From: Lunularia cruciata
Taxonomy: Eukaryota; Streptophyta; Marchantiopsida; Lunulariales; Lunulariaceae
NCBI GenBank assembly: GCA_948567375.1
Contig: OX419758.1
Location: 7,941,001 to 8,005,000 of the forward strand
DNA: 64,000 nt
Reading direction: 5' to 3'
Of the stretch, positions 9,661-19,652 are shown piece by piece. Under the pieces are notes generated by a model. The model had not been told where the DNA came from and did not search any database. It saw only the letters and a list, made by a program, of their open reading frames with translations. Position 1 is the first letter of the stretch, and every line of letters begins with the position of its first letter. The position numbers and the translations under genes are program-made.

Positions 9661-12600
9661 CGGGAGCTTGATTAGTTCCAATGGGATTGAAGGCTCGACC
9701 TATGCAAGTTTGCTTCACTTACAAGGTATGATATCTAATCGGGGTTGTAGGATTTTGGTTGATTTTGGAAGTTCAGAGAATTGCATATCTATGCAAGTAG
9801 CAAAGAAATTGGGTATTCCTATCAAGCTAGTGATTGGAAGTAGTTTGATGATGGCAGATGGTAGAAAAGGTTATGCATTCCGCACCTCGCATCCTGTTAC
9901 CTTCAAGATTGGGAAGGAGTATTTGGAGTGTATGAGGTTTAGAGTGGCACCTCTACACTATGATATCATTCTGGGTCTACCTTGGCTTGAACGTCATAAG
10001 GTTCAATTCGATTGGACCCGACGTCAAATTCAAGTACAACACCAAGGTAGGAATTTCCGATTAGGTTGTCTGGCACCTCTGAGTAAGGCACCTAAGAATA
10101 GTCAGTCCCAAGATGGGAAGTTTGTTGAGAAGGTAGCCATAGAGCAAATCTGGAAGGGAGATGAGTCCCAAGATGGGAAGTTTGCCAAGAAGGCAACCAT
10201 GGAGCAAGCTTGGAAGAGGGATGAGTCCCTAGAAGGGAAGTTTGTTAATGAAGCAGCCATAGAGCAAGCTTTGGAGGAAGATAAGTCTATATTTGCGGTG
10301 TGGATCAAGCCGATTGCACAAGAACAATCTGAAGAGGGCCAGGTGCCGCATCAAGCAACGGTTGATCAGATAGTTCAAGAGTTTGCAGATGTGTTTCTGG
10401 ATGATCTGCCAAAGGGATTACCCTCTGATCAAGGTATGCCCTTCAAGATCAAGTTATTGCCAAGGAGTACTCCAATGAGTAGACCAATCTATTGGCTCTC
10501 ACCAAAGGAGTTGGAGGAATTACGAACAACACTTATAGAGTTGTTGGAGAAGGATTTCATACGACATAGTACCTCTCTATGGGGAGCACCGGTACTATTT
10601 GTTCCAAAGAAGGATGGAGGACTTTGTTTCTGTATTGATTACCGTGGGCTCAATAAACAAACCGTGAAGAATGCATATCTCTTGCCTTGGATTGATGACC
10701 TGCTTGATCAATTAAGTGGAGCACGCTACTTTTCCAAGCTAGATCTTCGTAGCGGCTATTGGCAAATTCCTATTGAAGGAGAGGACGTGCAAAAGACTGC
10801 CTTTCGCACAAGGTATGGACATTTTGAGTGGAGAGTTCTACCTTTTGGACTCACTAATGCTCCAATAGTCTTCATGGATCAGATGCATCGGGTGTTGGAG
10901 GGATTATTGGATCAGTCTGTGGTAGTGTTCTTAGAAGATATCTTAATCTTAGTAGGACAGAGGCAAAACATAGGAATCATGTACAAGAAGTCCTAAGACA
11001 ACTACGATAGTGGAAATTTTACTACAAGAAGTCAAAGTGTGCTTTTTGGCAGAAGGAGGTTACCTTCTTGGGTCATAAGATCTCATCAGAGGAGATCAAG
11101 ATGGAAGAAGAGAAGATCAAGGCCATTACGGATTGGCCTACCCCAAAGGATGCTACCGAAGTATGAGCATTCATTGGATTGGCCAGTTTTTACCGATGGT
11201 TCATCCACTATTATGCTCACGTGGCTGCACCATTGACTGACCTCTTGGGAAAGAACTCAAGCTTCCAATGGACTACCAAGCATGAAGAAGCATTCCAGAA
11301 GTTAAAGCATATGGTGTCTTCAAGACTCATTCTTCAACCATATGATCCTCAACTACCTTGTGTGGTTGATTTTGATGCTTCTAACTTTGCAATTGGAGCT
11401 GTGTTGCAACAAGAATTTCCAGATGGACTACATCCTATTGCCTTTGTGTCTTGCCGACTAAATATAGTTGAAAGAAATTACTCTGCTCAAGATCGGGAAC
11501 AACTTGCAATGGTATATGCCACCAAGGTATGGAGGCATTATCTCTTGGAGAAACAAGTGATCATGCGAACTGATCACAAGCCATTGTTGTAGACCTTGCA
11601 CCTAGAGTACATGAAGAGTCAACATCATCAATGGGAAGAGCAACTCCAATTGTTTGACATCAAACTTGAGTACAAACCAGGTCGGTTCCATGTCATCCCT
11701 AATGCTCTATCACAACGACCTGATTTGAAGTCTCTTCCTCTCATCGCAGCAGCAATTACGACGGTGTCAATTGATCCCAAGATTCATAACGAGTTTTGGT
11801 TAGCTCTACAGCAAGATCCCTTCTTCCAAATGGTACATGGTTGGCTAACAACAGGTGACAAGGAGTACAACACCTTCTCCTTCAAGGAAGGCCTTCTATT
11901 CCATGCGGACCGGATCTATGTTCCAGCCAAAGGTGATCTTCGACTTGTGCACCTTCAAGAAGCCCATGATTTACCCATCGCTGGTCACATGGGTGTGGAC
12001 AAGACCTTGGGTACCCTCCAACGTCAATGGTGGTGGCCCAACATGACATGGGATGTTCAAGAATTTGTCCGATCATGTGAAAGCTGCCAACGTAACAAGG
12101 CCAGCAACCAGAAGCCGGGTGGACTCCTTCAACCGCTTGCCGTTCCATAAGCTTGTTGGGAGCATGTGAGCTTGGATCTCATCACATCCTTGCCAAAGAC
12201 AAAACAGGGACACACCGCCATCGTGGTGTTTGTGGATAAGCTTAGTAAGCAAATCCACTTGGCACCAACTTGTGATACCGTGGATGCTCCAACCTTAGCG
12301 CAAATCTACTTCGACAATGTCTTCAAGCATCATGGAATGCCATGCGTACTCATCTCCGACCGTGATCCTCACTTTACCAGGAAGTTTTGGCAAGCACTCT
12401 TTCAAATACTCGACATCAAGCTTGCTTTGTCCACGGCCTATCATCGTCAAACTGATGGACAAACCAAACGTGCAAATCGTACATTGGAGGATATGTTGCG
12501 TGCCTTTGTCAATGTCCACCATACCAATTGGGATGAATGTCTTGCCGTTGCCAAATTTGCCTACAACAATTCCAAACAGGCAAGCACCGGATTCTCTCCT

Positions 12601-12925
12601 TTCTTTCTCAATTTTGGCCAAGATCCGCTTGTTCCAGATTCTCTTCTTGCTCCCCCTCCATCTCAAGTTCCTCATACTTCCACATTCTTGACCACTATAT
12701 CCCAATCTCTCCAACAAGCCAAGTCTCACCTCCTTGTTGCTTAGAATCGCCAAAAACAATATGCGGACCACCATCGTTGAGATCTCACCTTCGAAGTTGG
12801 TGATAAAGTCATGTTATCCTCTAGTAACCTCCTTCTCCCACTTGATACCCAAGTTCATAAACTTGCCCCTAATTGGATAGGACCCTTTGATATCACCCAA
12901 ATTGTCTCTCCTATTGCTTATCGTC

Positions 12926-12948
12926 TTGCCTTGCCTTGCCTTGCCACA
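12926..12948 (+). repeat. TTGCC pentanucleotide tandem repeat causing a frameshift
   Basis: Four copies of CTTGC/TTGCC occur just where the integrase frame (YRLALP) must change to read RIHPIFHVSKLKP. Slippage of a 5-bp unit explains the frame change. Confidence 0.7.
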
Positions 12949-13058
12949 TGCGTATCCATCCTATCTTTCATGTTTCCAAGTTGAAACCCTTTGTTCCTAA
13001 CCCCTCTTCCTTTTCCTCTCGAGTCCAACCTCCTCCTCTTCCTATCCCTATCAATGAT

Positions 13059-13250
13059 CATGAGGAGTACGAAGTTGATCGTATCCTTGCGCGTCGCCAC
13101 ATTCAATGAGGCTGTCGCCAACATACGGAGTACAAGGTCCTTTGGAAAGGGTATCCCCTTCATGATGCCACCTGGGAACCTCTTTCTCACCTCCACAATG
13201 CACAGACGGCCATCCAGGAATTCGAAGCTTCAATGGCAACGAGGACATCA
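13059..13250 (+). pseudogene. Integrase C-terminal chromodomain
   Basis: The frame reads HEEYEVDRILARRHIQ, then a TGA at 13107-13109, then TEYKVLWKGYPLHDATWEP and HNAQTAIQEFE. This is a chromodomain, which in chromoviruses directs integration to marked chromatin. The three aromatic positions of the histone-binding cage are all present (Tyr in EEYEV, Trp in LWKGY, Trp in TWEP). Only the one in-frame stop interrupts it. Confidence 0.9.
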
Positions 13251-13271
13251 CCAACTAGCGGCGGGGGAATA

Positions 13272-13684
13272 TGTAACAATATGGAGTTTAGCGACGAGGT
13301 CAGTCAGGCTCACGAAGTAGCACATAAGACAAATTAGCCTAGAATATTCTAGAAGTATCTAGGAAGCTTCTTGGGAAGCTTCCCGATTAGCTTAGCTTGC
13401 ACCTTAAGTAGGTAGCTTCTAGAAGCTTCCAACTAGCTTAGCTTGCGTGCCAAGTAGGCGGCTTCTAGAAGGAAGCTTCTTGAGAAGCTTCCTAGTTAAC
13501 TTGGCTTGCACTCTAAGAAAGCGGCTTGAGGAAGCTTCTTGAGAAGCTTCTCAAGGGCCTTGTATGCTGCCTATAAATACCAAAGCCAAAGCTCATGCTA
13601 GGCATTCAGAGTTTTCCCTCATTCAAGTGTCCCAAATGTGAGTTTCTATTCTCCTATTTCTCTCCTCGGTTTTGGTCTTTTACA
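13272..13684 (+). repeat. 3' LTR of the chromovirus
   Basis: The 413-bp LTR begins after the purine tract GGGGGAATA and ends ...TTTTACA before TGCTA. It retains the perfect heat-shock-element trimer GAAtaTTCtaGAA at 13342-13354, plus a shorter TTCtaGAAgcTTC trimer created where 12 bp are missing relative to the 5' LTR. Confidence 0.93.
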
Positions 13685-14219
13685 TGCTATGGCCATGAAG
13701 CTGAACCTTCCAACCCAAAGAAAAGTATGGTAGAGGGTTTGACAATGACAAAATCCCCTTGATTTCTAATCATAGGGGAAGTAGAGTTAAGAGACAAAGG
13801 AATCCTTTGTGCAAAAGAAGTACTTGAGGTGGATGATGCAGGTTTGTATCAAGACAATGCCACTATCCAGGCCAAGACAAGCTTCACCCAAATGATCAAA
13901 GATAGAACAAAGGATCATCCAAGACAAAGACACCCACATATGAGCAAACTAATATATGAGCAACGGAAGCCAATTATCTTTGTAGAGATTGAGAGAGTAG
14001 AGAGTGGGCCTTGGCCTCATTCAAGACCGGGAGAGGAAAAAGCTGAAATAAGGAGATTAGGCAGATCATAGTAATGCCACGCTCCCAATTAATAATGTAC
14101 AAGGTAGATCTGGCTCTCAAATTGATGGACCAACTTCTCTCCATCTACATAGAGTCCAATAGGGGAATAATTGACTATATGACCCTTGTTTGACATCTTC
14201 ACCAACTCACACAAGGAGG

Positions 14220-14960
14220 AGGAAAGAAAAGATGAAGGCAACAAAAGAATTGCAAGATGTTTGTGCCCAACATTTGGAGATGAGAAATCAAAGTAATGAC
14301 TTGGCACAAGAGGCAACCAAACTCAAGGAAGAAAGTTAGGACCTAAGGAAGGAGATTAATGAAGAACATACATCAAGGAAGAAGTAGTTTGAATTGGAAA
14401 GGGAAGAAGCATGTCAATGCCTCAAATTGGAAGATTAAGTAAAGGCTAAAGAAGAGGAGATTGATGCACTTAAGGAGGAAGTAGAAATGGTAGGGATGTC
14501 TCTCATGGCAATAAAAGTTCACCATCAAGAGGAGCTGCAAGTAGTTGATACCTAAGTAAAGAAGCTCATAGAGACCTTGCAAAAGAAGGAGCAAGAATTT
14601 AAGAAGGAGAAGACCATTGTTTGGGAGGAAATTGTAGTTGAGATGAAGGAACAAAGGAACCAATTCAATCCGGAGAAGACAACTACTTTGGTGAAGATGG
14701 ACATAGAATAGGACCATCTGGAGGAGATTGCAAAGGAGATAGTGGAAGTCTCATTGGAGAAATTGAGGGTTTAGGATTCCCAATCCCAAGCATATGCTAT
14801 GATTGTGAAGACCTACATAGATGAGTAGTAGTTAGCCAATAGGTTGATGGAACACATGTCAAAGAAGTTTGAAGAAGCCACAAAATTGGTACTATTGGAA
14901 ATTAGAGGGTATTGAGAAGAAGTTGACCTATGAATTAAGTTTTGCAAAGGCAAAAATAGC
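14220..14960 (+). pseudogene. Coiled-coil ORF relic, module K copy 1
   Basis: Read through several stops, the + strand gives a long Lys/Glu-rich heptad-like protein (KEEEIDALKEEVEM, KKLIETLQKKEQEFKKEK). No enzymatic motif is visible. It precedes a module C copy, the order also seen at 34190, 48730 and 51080. It resembles the coiled-coil half of a gag-like or accessory retroelement protein, but I cannot assign a function. Stops are frequent, so this copy is dead. Confidence 0.5.
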
Positions 14961-15099
14961 TCTTCATAATAGACTTTAGGAAAAAGATATTTTTTAGCTC
15001 AATGGAAATAGGTAAATTTGTTAAGTATAACATGCATCCTCAGCCTGAAGTTCTCTTTGACCCCAAACTCTACCCTTGCTCCAATGTACATCTCTGTAT

Positions 15100-16062
15100 A
15101 TTTTATTTTTTACTTAGGACCAATTTTGTAGTCAATGATTGCGGAAGTGTAATTACTTGAGTTGTTGTGATTAATGGCAGTTGTGCAAACATATCTTAAT
15201 TGCATTTAGGATAAGACTAGTTAGTAGGATTAGCATTAAGTGAAGTAAGAGGAGTTAGGAGATTATGGGCATCTTGACCATCAATCTTCTTCAGTTGATA
15301 GTTGGTAACTATATATATAGATTGTGACCATAGAAACAAGGTTTGCTTCTTTCATAAAAAAAGTATTTAGCTCCAACATCTCTTTATAGTTTTTTTGTTG
15401 GATTGCTTTTGCTTACATCTTTGATTGCATACTTGGTTGAGTAGAGTTGAGGAATCTTGTAGTAGGAGTGTGTGTTTAAGTACTTGCTTATGAATTTGCA
15501 CCAAATCAAGGAAGTTACCCTTGACATCCTAAACAAGCCAGTCAATGTGAGGAAGCAAATAGCTCATGAATGATGGAGCATTGAGAGTACCATGAACTAG
15601 ACAAGCCAAGTAGACAATCAATTTTGGAATTTTTTGGGATTGCATTTTTGGGGAAGAGATGCACATGATCGATGATGACATCAGGGTGAAAGAACCTTTG
15701 GCTTGAAAACCAACCTTTGGACTGAAATATTCCTATAGGAAGTGAATAGCTCTTGAGGTAAAATATGCTCTTCAAATATGCTCTTGCCTTTGGCATGAAG
15801 TGTACCACCACTATCAAGGGTGTGTTAGATTAGATCTTTTGATTGTGTGGTTGTTAATTTCTCTCTTTTGTAGGATGCCACTTTGGGTATCACTACCTTC
15901 TTATGGAAGTGGTTTCTACCCAAGAGGTTAAACAAGAAATAATAGACAACTAGTAATATTGTGACATTTTATCTTCATTTCTACTTAGTTCCAACCCATA
16001 TTCTTGTAGGAACAACCTGTTCTTACCATTTATAGAATTAGTATGTCAACATCGGGTTGTGA
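15100..16062 (+). repeat. LTR-like module C, copy 1
   Basis: About 1 kb is shared in order with 34870-36080, 49890-51060 and 51840-52498 plus 54700-55020. Shared blocks are an AGGATAAGA region, a GAGGAATCTTG block, CTTTTGTAG with a GxxACTAC string, CCCAAGA(A/G)GTTAAA and a final CCAACCCATATTC. The right end abuts copia RNase H at 16066. I read it as a diverged LTR; its family is uncertain. Confidence 0.55.
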
Positions 16063-16065
16063 AAG

Positions 16066-16340
16066 TGGCAATCACAAAAGCTTAAAAGGAAATCATGTGG
16101 TTACAAGACTACATGGAAGAGGTAAAATGAAAGTAGTTTGTGAGCACTCTATGTAGTGACAATCAAAGTTTAGTACATTTGGCAAAGAATGTAGCTTACC
16201 ATCACAAGATGAGACATATCAAAAGAAGATATCATTTTCATTAGGTCAGTTTTCAAGGATAATGAGTTGAAACTCAAGAAAATTGATGGCTCAAAGAATC
16301 CTTTTGATATGTTTACCAAGGTTGTAGACCAAGATAAACA
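16066..16340 (+). pseudogene. Copia RNase H, second part
   Basis: The reading KEIMWLQDYMEEVK, then CDNQSLVHLAKN, MRHIKRRYHF and LKKIDGSKNPFDMFTKVV is the conserved end of copia RNase H and polyprotein. It continues the domain interrupted at about 6440. The usual D-N-Q-S active-site region is readable, but stops and frame changes break it. It is followed by the purine tract and the 3' LTR. Confidence 0.88.
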
Positions 16341-16481
16341 TAATTATTGTAGTACCAATATTCGTATTGTTCAAACACATTGATGAAGTAGAGTTGTTGA
16401 GTCTTATGTACATTTTCAATTAGAAGCTAAGGAGCTTTAGTAGATATTGATATTTTTCACATTAGTTTGGAGGAGGAGTTT

Positions 16482-16869
16482 TGTTGAGCATTAGTTTCAC
16501 ACTAACGTGAAAAAGCACAATCTATTGATTGGTGTTCAATGTACATAACTTTAACATGAAGATTGAACTTAAGGTTAGCAAAGTAGCAGTGCCATAAAAT
16601 AGGTGGCATTAATCTATTTTAATTAGATCCATACTGATTATTTACATTTTTGGATAATTTTTTTCAACACAAAAACACTAGGAATGTTCTATCAAGAAGA
16701 GGTGGGAGATCTTAGACAAAGAGATGAAGTAGTTCTTTCTTATGTTATATCAGTGATATTCTAAGTTTATAAGTATTAAAGTAGAACTAACAAAAAAAAT
16801 ATGCATGGGACATAGCCCACATTTTGTGAACCTCAAATTACTTTTGATTAAGCACAATTATTCTTAATA
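16482..16869 (+). repeat. 3' LTR of the copia element
   Basis: It begins TGTTGAGCATTAGTTTCACAC and ends ATTCTTAATA, and it is followed by the target duplication GGTTG. It is shorter than the 5' LTR (388 against 426 bp) and clearly diverged from it. Confidence 0.9.
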
Positions 16870-18127
16870 GGTTGTCCTTTCTTGTTGGACCTATCATGAC
16901 AATGGATTCTGGCACTTATGCCTTCCAAGCATATCTTTTTTTTGCTTGCAAATTATTGCCAAGCCCTACATGTATGACATATCAGTTGTTGAGTTGTTGA
17001 CTTTGTATCCTTAGACTCTATGAAGATTCAAGCGGATCTTAGTGAGCATATGCAAACTCACACACTTACTAACATCCTGACTGATGTGCCTCTACCCGGT
17101 AGAGCTATGATCCGCTCTTAGGGAAATGCTTTGGAGCTTGGCTCTAGGCTTCTCCATTGATATATGACTTCTGATTTACTTTTGAGGAGGTTTCCACAAT
17201 ACTACACTTGAGTTTGGATCTACATCAACTCTCATATAGCTTGTGGACCAATGCATATGTGATTCCCCATAAGATGTTCAAGGCATACACATTTTACATT
17301 GTGTAGTACGTGGAGAGCACACAAGGATCCATGATGTAGTTTGTGATACAATGGCTTAGATCTTACAAGCCCATGTATAGACTATGTGATGGTTGGATCT
17401 ACCAAGACCAACTATCCGTTGGGTGCAAGTGGATATTTCCACTTTCATAGGTCATGGTAAAACCTTGCATGAAGTGTTGGCAAACCCCTCTGAGCAGAGA
17501 CATTGGTAAGGGCAAGCACACATGTTAGAGCAGCAATGACCATTACCTTTAGGGGCAAGGAGTACCACTATACACCTTGGCTATCCTTAGATACCTTTGT
17601 CTTTCTAAGAATAGAGATTTTCTCGGTGCCTATATCACCACTTTGATAGCTTACTCAATGATGTAGCACAAGGTTCTTTCTAGAGGAGAGGTGCATGGAT
17701 TGTATCATGAAAAATAAAGAACATGCATTTGAGCTTTTTGTGCATTTTTTATTCTAGATAAAACATTATTTGACAAATGCAAATTATTTTTTAATTTTTT
17801 AATTTTCCCTAACCATGCTCACATTGCACGACCAATAGTGAGTATCAATCACTTTACTATCCACTTAGGCTTTGGGTCTTCACCAATGAGCAATTGTAGT
17901 AGGCACACCCAACACGGCTAGGGTCCTCCCTCCCCACTTACCAGACATACCATTGGAGGACCTCTATCATGCAATTCAAAAATAAACTAGTGTTGACTAC
18001 ACTCTTTGTAGCTTCTTTGGTACCTGTTGGTACCACACTTTTTCCTGTGTGTGCAATTGGGTCTTGTTTTGGTCTCTTTCTTGGATGCTTCACACACTTT
18101 TTCTTCCTTTTGCTCTTGGTTGTGCCA
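16870..18127. other. Unassigned sequence right of the copia nest
   Basis: No gene is supported. A + strand reading around 17280-17560 looks faintly protein-like (RIHDVVCDTMA) but has many stops and no family I can name. Confidence 0.4.
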
Positions 18128-18171
18128 TGTACACCTTTCCTCTCCCCCAAAAGAAAGGGGAAAGGTGTACA
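18128..18171. repeat. Perfect 13-bp inverted repeat (hairpin 1)
   Basis: TGTACACCTTTCC at 18128-18140 is the exact reverse complement of 18159-18171, with an 18-base purine/pyrimidine-rich loop. No T-run follows, so it is not a simple terminator. Confidence 0.85.
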
Positions 18172-18189
18172 CGGCATCTTCCTTTGGGG

Positions 18190-18215
18190 GAAGAGTATAT
18201 ATATGTATACTCTTC
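18190..18215. repeat. Perfect 10-bp inverted repeat (hairpin 2)
   Basis: GAAGAGTATA at 18190-18199 is complementary to TATACTCTTC at 18206-18215, with a 6-base loop. It lies 18 bases after hairpin 1, and its arms include TATA-like sequence. Confidence 0.85.
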
Positions 18216-18366
18216 TCTAGATTTTGCATCCGACTGACAATGGTGATGAACAAGGCGCGTATGGACAGTTATCTGGCCAGAAAAGATTAATAGTAGGTGA
18301 CGAAGATTTGAAATATTCCATTTTGAAATAACTCAAAAAACTCTACATGTAATGAAGGAGGAGCTT

Positions 18367-18440
18367 GGGTCTTAGCCCCATTTTACCTCATGTCTTATCC
18401 TTGTACGGCTTGATGGGGGTCTTTCCCGGTAACCTTTTTC
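18367..18440 (+). repeat. Short dispersed repeat E, copy 2
   Basis: GGGTCTTAGCCCCATTTTAC followed by CTTGTACGGCTTGATGGGG matches copy 1 at 101-172. A reversed partial copy lies at 19468-19530. Confidence 0.55.
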
Positions 18441-19626
18441 ATTGGAAAAGAGGAGCAATATCAAAGAGTACTTGAAGACAAATGTGAAAGCTTTGCTGAT
18501 TAGAAGCCTCTCTAAGGGCGTGTTTGCAGAGAGGACTCATTTCTCCTTACTCCGCTACTAACGTCTTTTCCCATAAGACTTAGCTGCCTCATTAATTATG
18601 GTAGGATTTATTGTCTATTTCACCGAGTAGGATGTTTCTGTTTGAAATGAGACTTAGATATACAATATGCCATGACAAGTGAGCAAAGATATAGTATCCA
18701 ACGTTTGATTCAAGATTTAGATAAGTGAATAAACACAAATGATAATAATAGCAGGAACACATCATAACGACCGCAGAAGGTTATATCAGTGCGAAGCATC
18801 TTGAATTAACCCGATACTAAAACACAATAACACATAAATATATTTGGGCTCTTTTGGCATAAGGAAATAAACCAGAAAAATAATTTCGGTTACTCGTAGC
18901 GATTTCTCGCTGCCAGTGATTTCTTCGTTGGCTTCATCAGGCGTACATTTTTTCATAAATGGTTAGTTGCCATTACTTGGACTCATTATGAATCACTCCA
19001 TTCAGTTTTGCAAACCATTCACCTGTATCTAATGACTTGTGAGAATGGTCAATGATATTTCGTTGTGATTTGATGGTTGAGTATTCGTACAGAGTCCTTA
19101 CCTGCCAACTCCAATTCAAGGGTAACGAAAAAGAAGTTATGGGATGATATGTGGAACAGCGTAAAGTCGACACTAGATAGTGCAAATGTAGTGTAAAGTG
19201 TAACTCTTGATAAATGCAACTTAATGTATTGCAATAAAGCAATACACGCGGTGGTGCATTTTATTGCGCCTTTCACAAGAGCAGGAGAACTCGAAGACAT
19301 TTGCAGTATAATTTCTCTATATATCGTTCCGAATTACATCTATATAATACATGAAGGAAATTTTATTGAAGCCCTTGGAAATATTGTATGGACAAATTTT
19401 ATTCTCGGTAGATAACTCATGAAATGAATGTATCCTAACCTAAGGAAAACGCGACCGCTTGTGAAAACAAGAAGGATGGAAGACCCCATCAAGCCCGGCC
19501 AAGGAAAAGGCAAGGGGGAATGTAAGAAATGAATATATCCTAATCTTAGCTTTCGATGAATGAAGTACTTGCAAAGTTACACTTCTATATGTTTTGGTTG
19601 GATACAATCCCTCTAGAAGTCAAACG
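18441..19626. other. Unassigned sequence with reversed repeat E
   Basis: Nothing gene-like is seen. 19468-19530 carries the reversed second block of repeat E (CCCCATCAAGCCCGGCC). Confidence 0.45.
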
Positions 19627-19652
19627 TATATATATATATATATATATATATA
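19627..19652. repeat. (TA)13 microsatellite
   Basis: An uninterrupted run of 13 TA units lies between CAAACG and CTCTAGAAG. Confidence 0.95.

Larger units (their letters stand above)
9668..13258 (+). pseudogene. Chromovirus pol pseudogene (protease, RT, RNase H, integrase, chromodomain)
   Basis: The first open stretch (9668-10996, 442 residues) holds the aspartic protease ([13 protein letters not shown], with Phe where Ser/Thr is usual) and RT. The RT has [11 protein letters not shown] and [10 protein letters not shown], but the catalytic motif reads FLED, not the usual FxDD. A frameshift near 10950 leads to the RT thumb and RNase H (VVDFDASNFAIGAVL, REQLAMVYA, TDHKPLL). Integrase follows, with an H-H-C-C zinc region ending CESCQRNK, core Asp in SLDLI and ISDRDPHF, and Lys at the third acidic position (12466-12468). 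Stops lie at 11008, 11164, 11590, 12148, 12742 and 12778. A second frameshift near 12930 falls in a TTGCC repeat. It ends with a chromodomain. Confidence 0.93.
8046..13684 (+). mobile_element. Ty3/gypsy chromovirus, full length but defective
   Basis: This 5.6-kb element has LTRs starting TGTAACAATATGG and ending GGTCTTTTACA. The exact target duplication TGCTA flanks it (8041-8045 and 13685-13689). A perfect TGGTATCAGAG primer site follows the 5' LTR, and a GGGGGAATA purine tract precedes the 3' LTR. Order is gag, zinc knuckle, protease, RT, RNase H, integrase, chromodomain, which identifies a chromovirus. The two LTRs differ at about 16 substitutions plus one 12-bp indel by eye (roughly 4%), mostly transitions. 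It is much younger than either copia element. Every coding part has stops or frameshifts. Confidence 0.95.
2657..16869 (+). mobile_element. Ty1/copia LTR retrotransposon, decayed and hosting nested insertions
   Basis: The element is bounded by LTRs that start TGTTGA and is flanked by the identical 5-bp target duplication GGTTG (2652-2656 and 16870-16874). A primer binding site resembling the initiator-Met tRNA complement follows the 5' LTR, and a polypurine tract (GGAGGAGGAG, 16469-16478) precedes the 3' LTR. Domain order is gag, zinc knuckle, protease, GAG-pre-integrase, integrase, RT, RNase H, which is the copia order. The body spans 14.2 kb because a truncated LTR (5750-6112) and a coiled-coil repeat containing a gypsy element (about 6440-16062) lie inside it. 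The two LTRs are strongly diverged, so the insertion is old. All coding parts are broken. Confidence 0.93.

Noticed and set aside
10102-10308. Minus-strand reading with repeated SWDSS-like units
   Set aside because: It is opposite the protease-RT linker of the gypsy pol, which contains a short repeated DGKF...EQ unit.
12295-12774. 159-residue minus-strand reading
   Set aside because: It is antisense to the gypsy integrase, whose + strand reading has the domain motifs.
17200-17560. Possible relic of a reverse-transcriptase-linked protein (RIHDVVCDTMA)
   Set aside because: Only one weak motif and many stops; not enough to name a family.
17938-18290. Five overlapping readings of 60-90 residues on both strands
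   Set aside because: They come from biased composition around two hairpins and have no shared domain or splice context.
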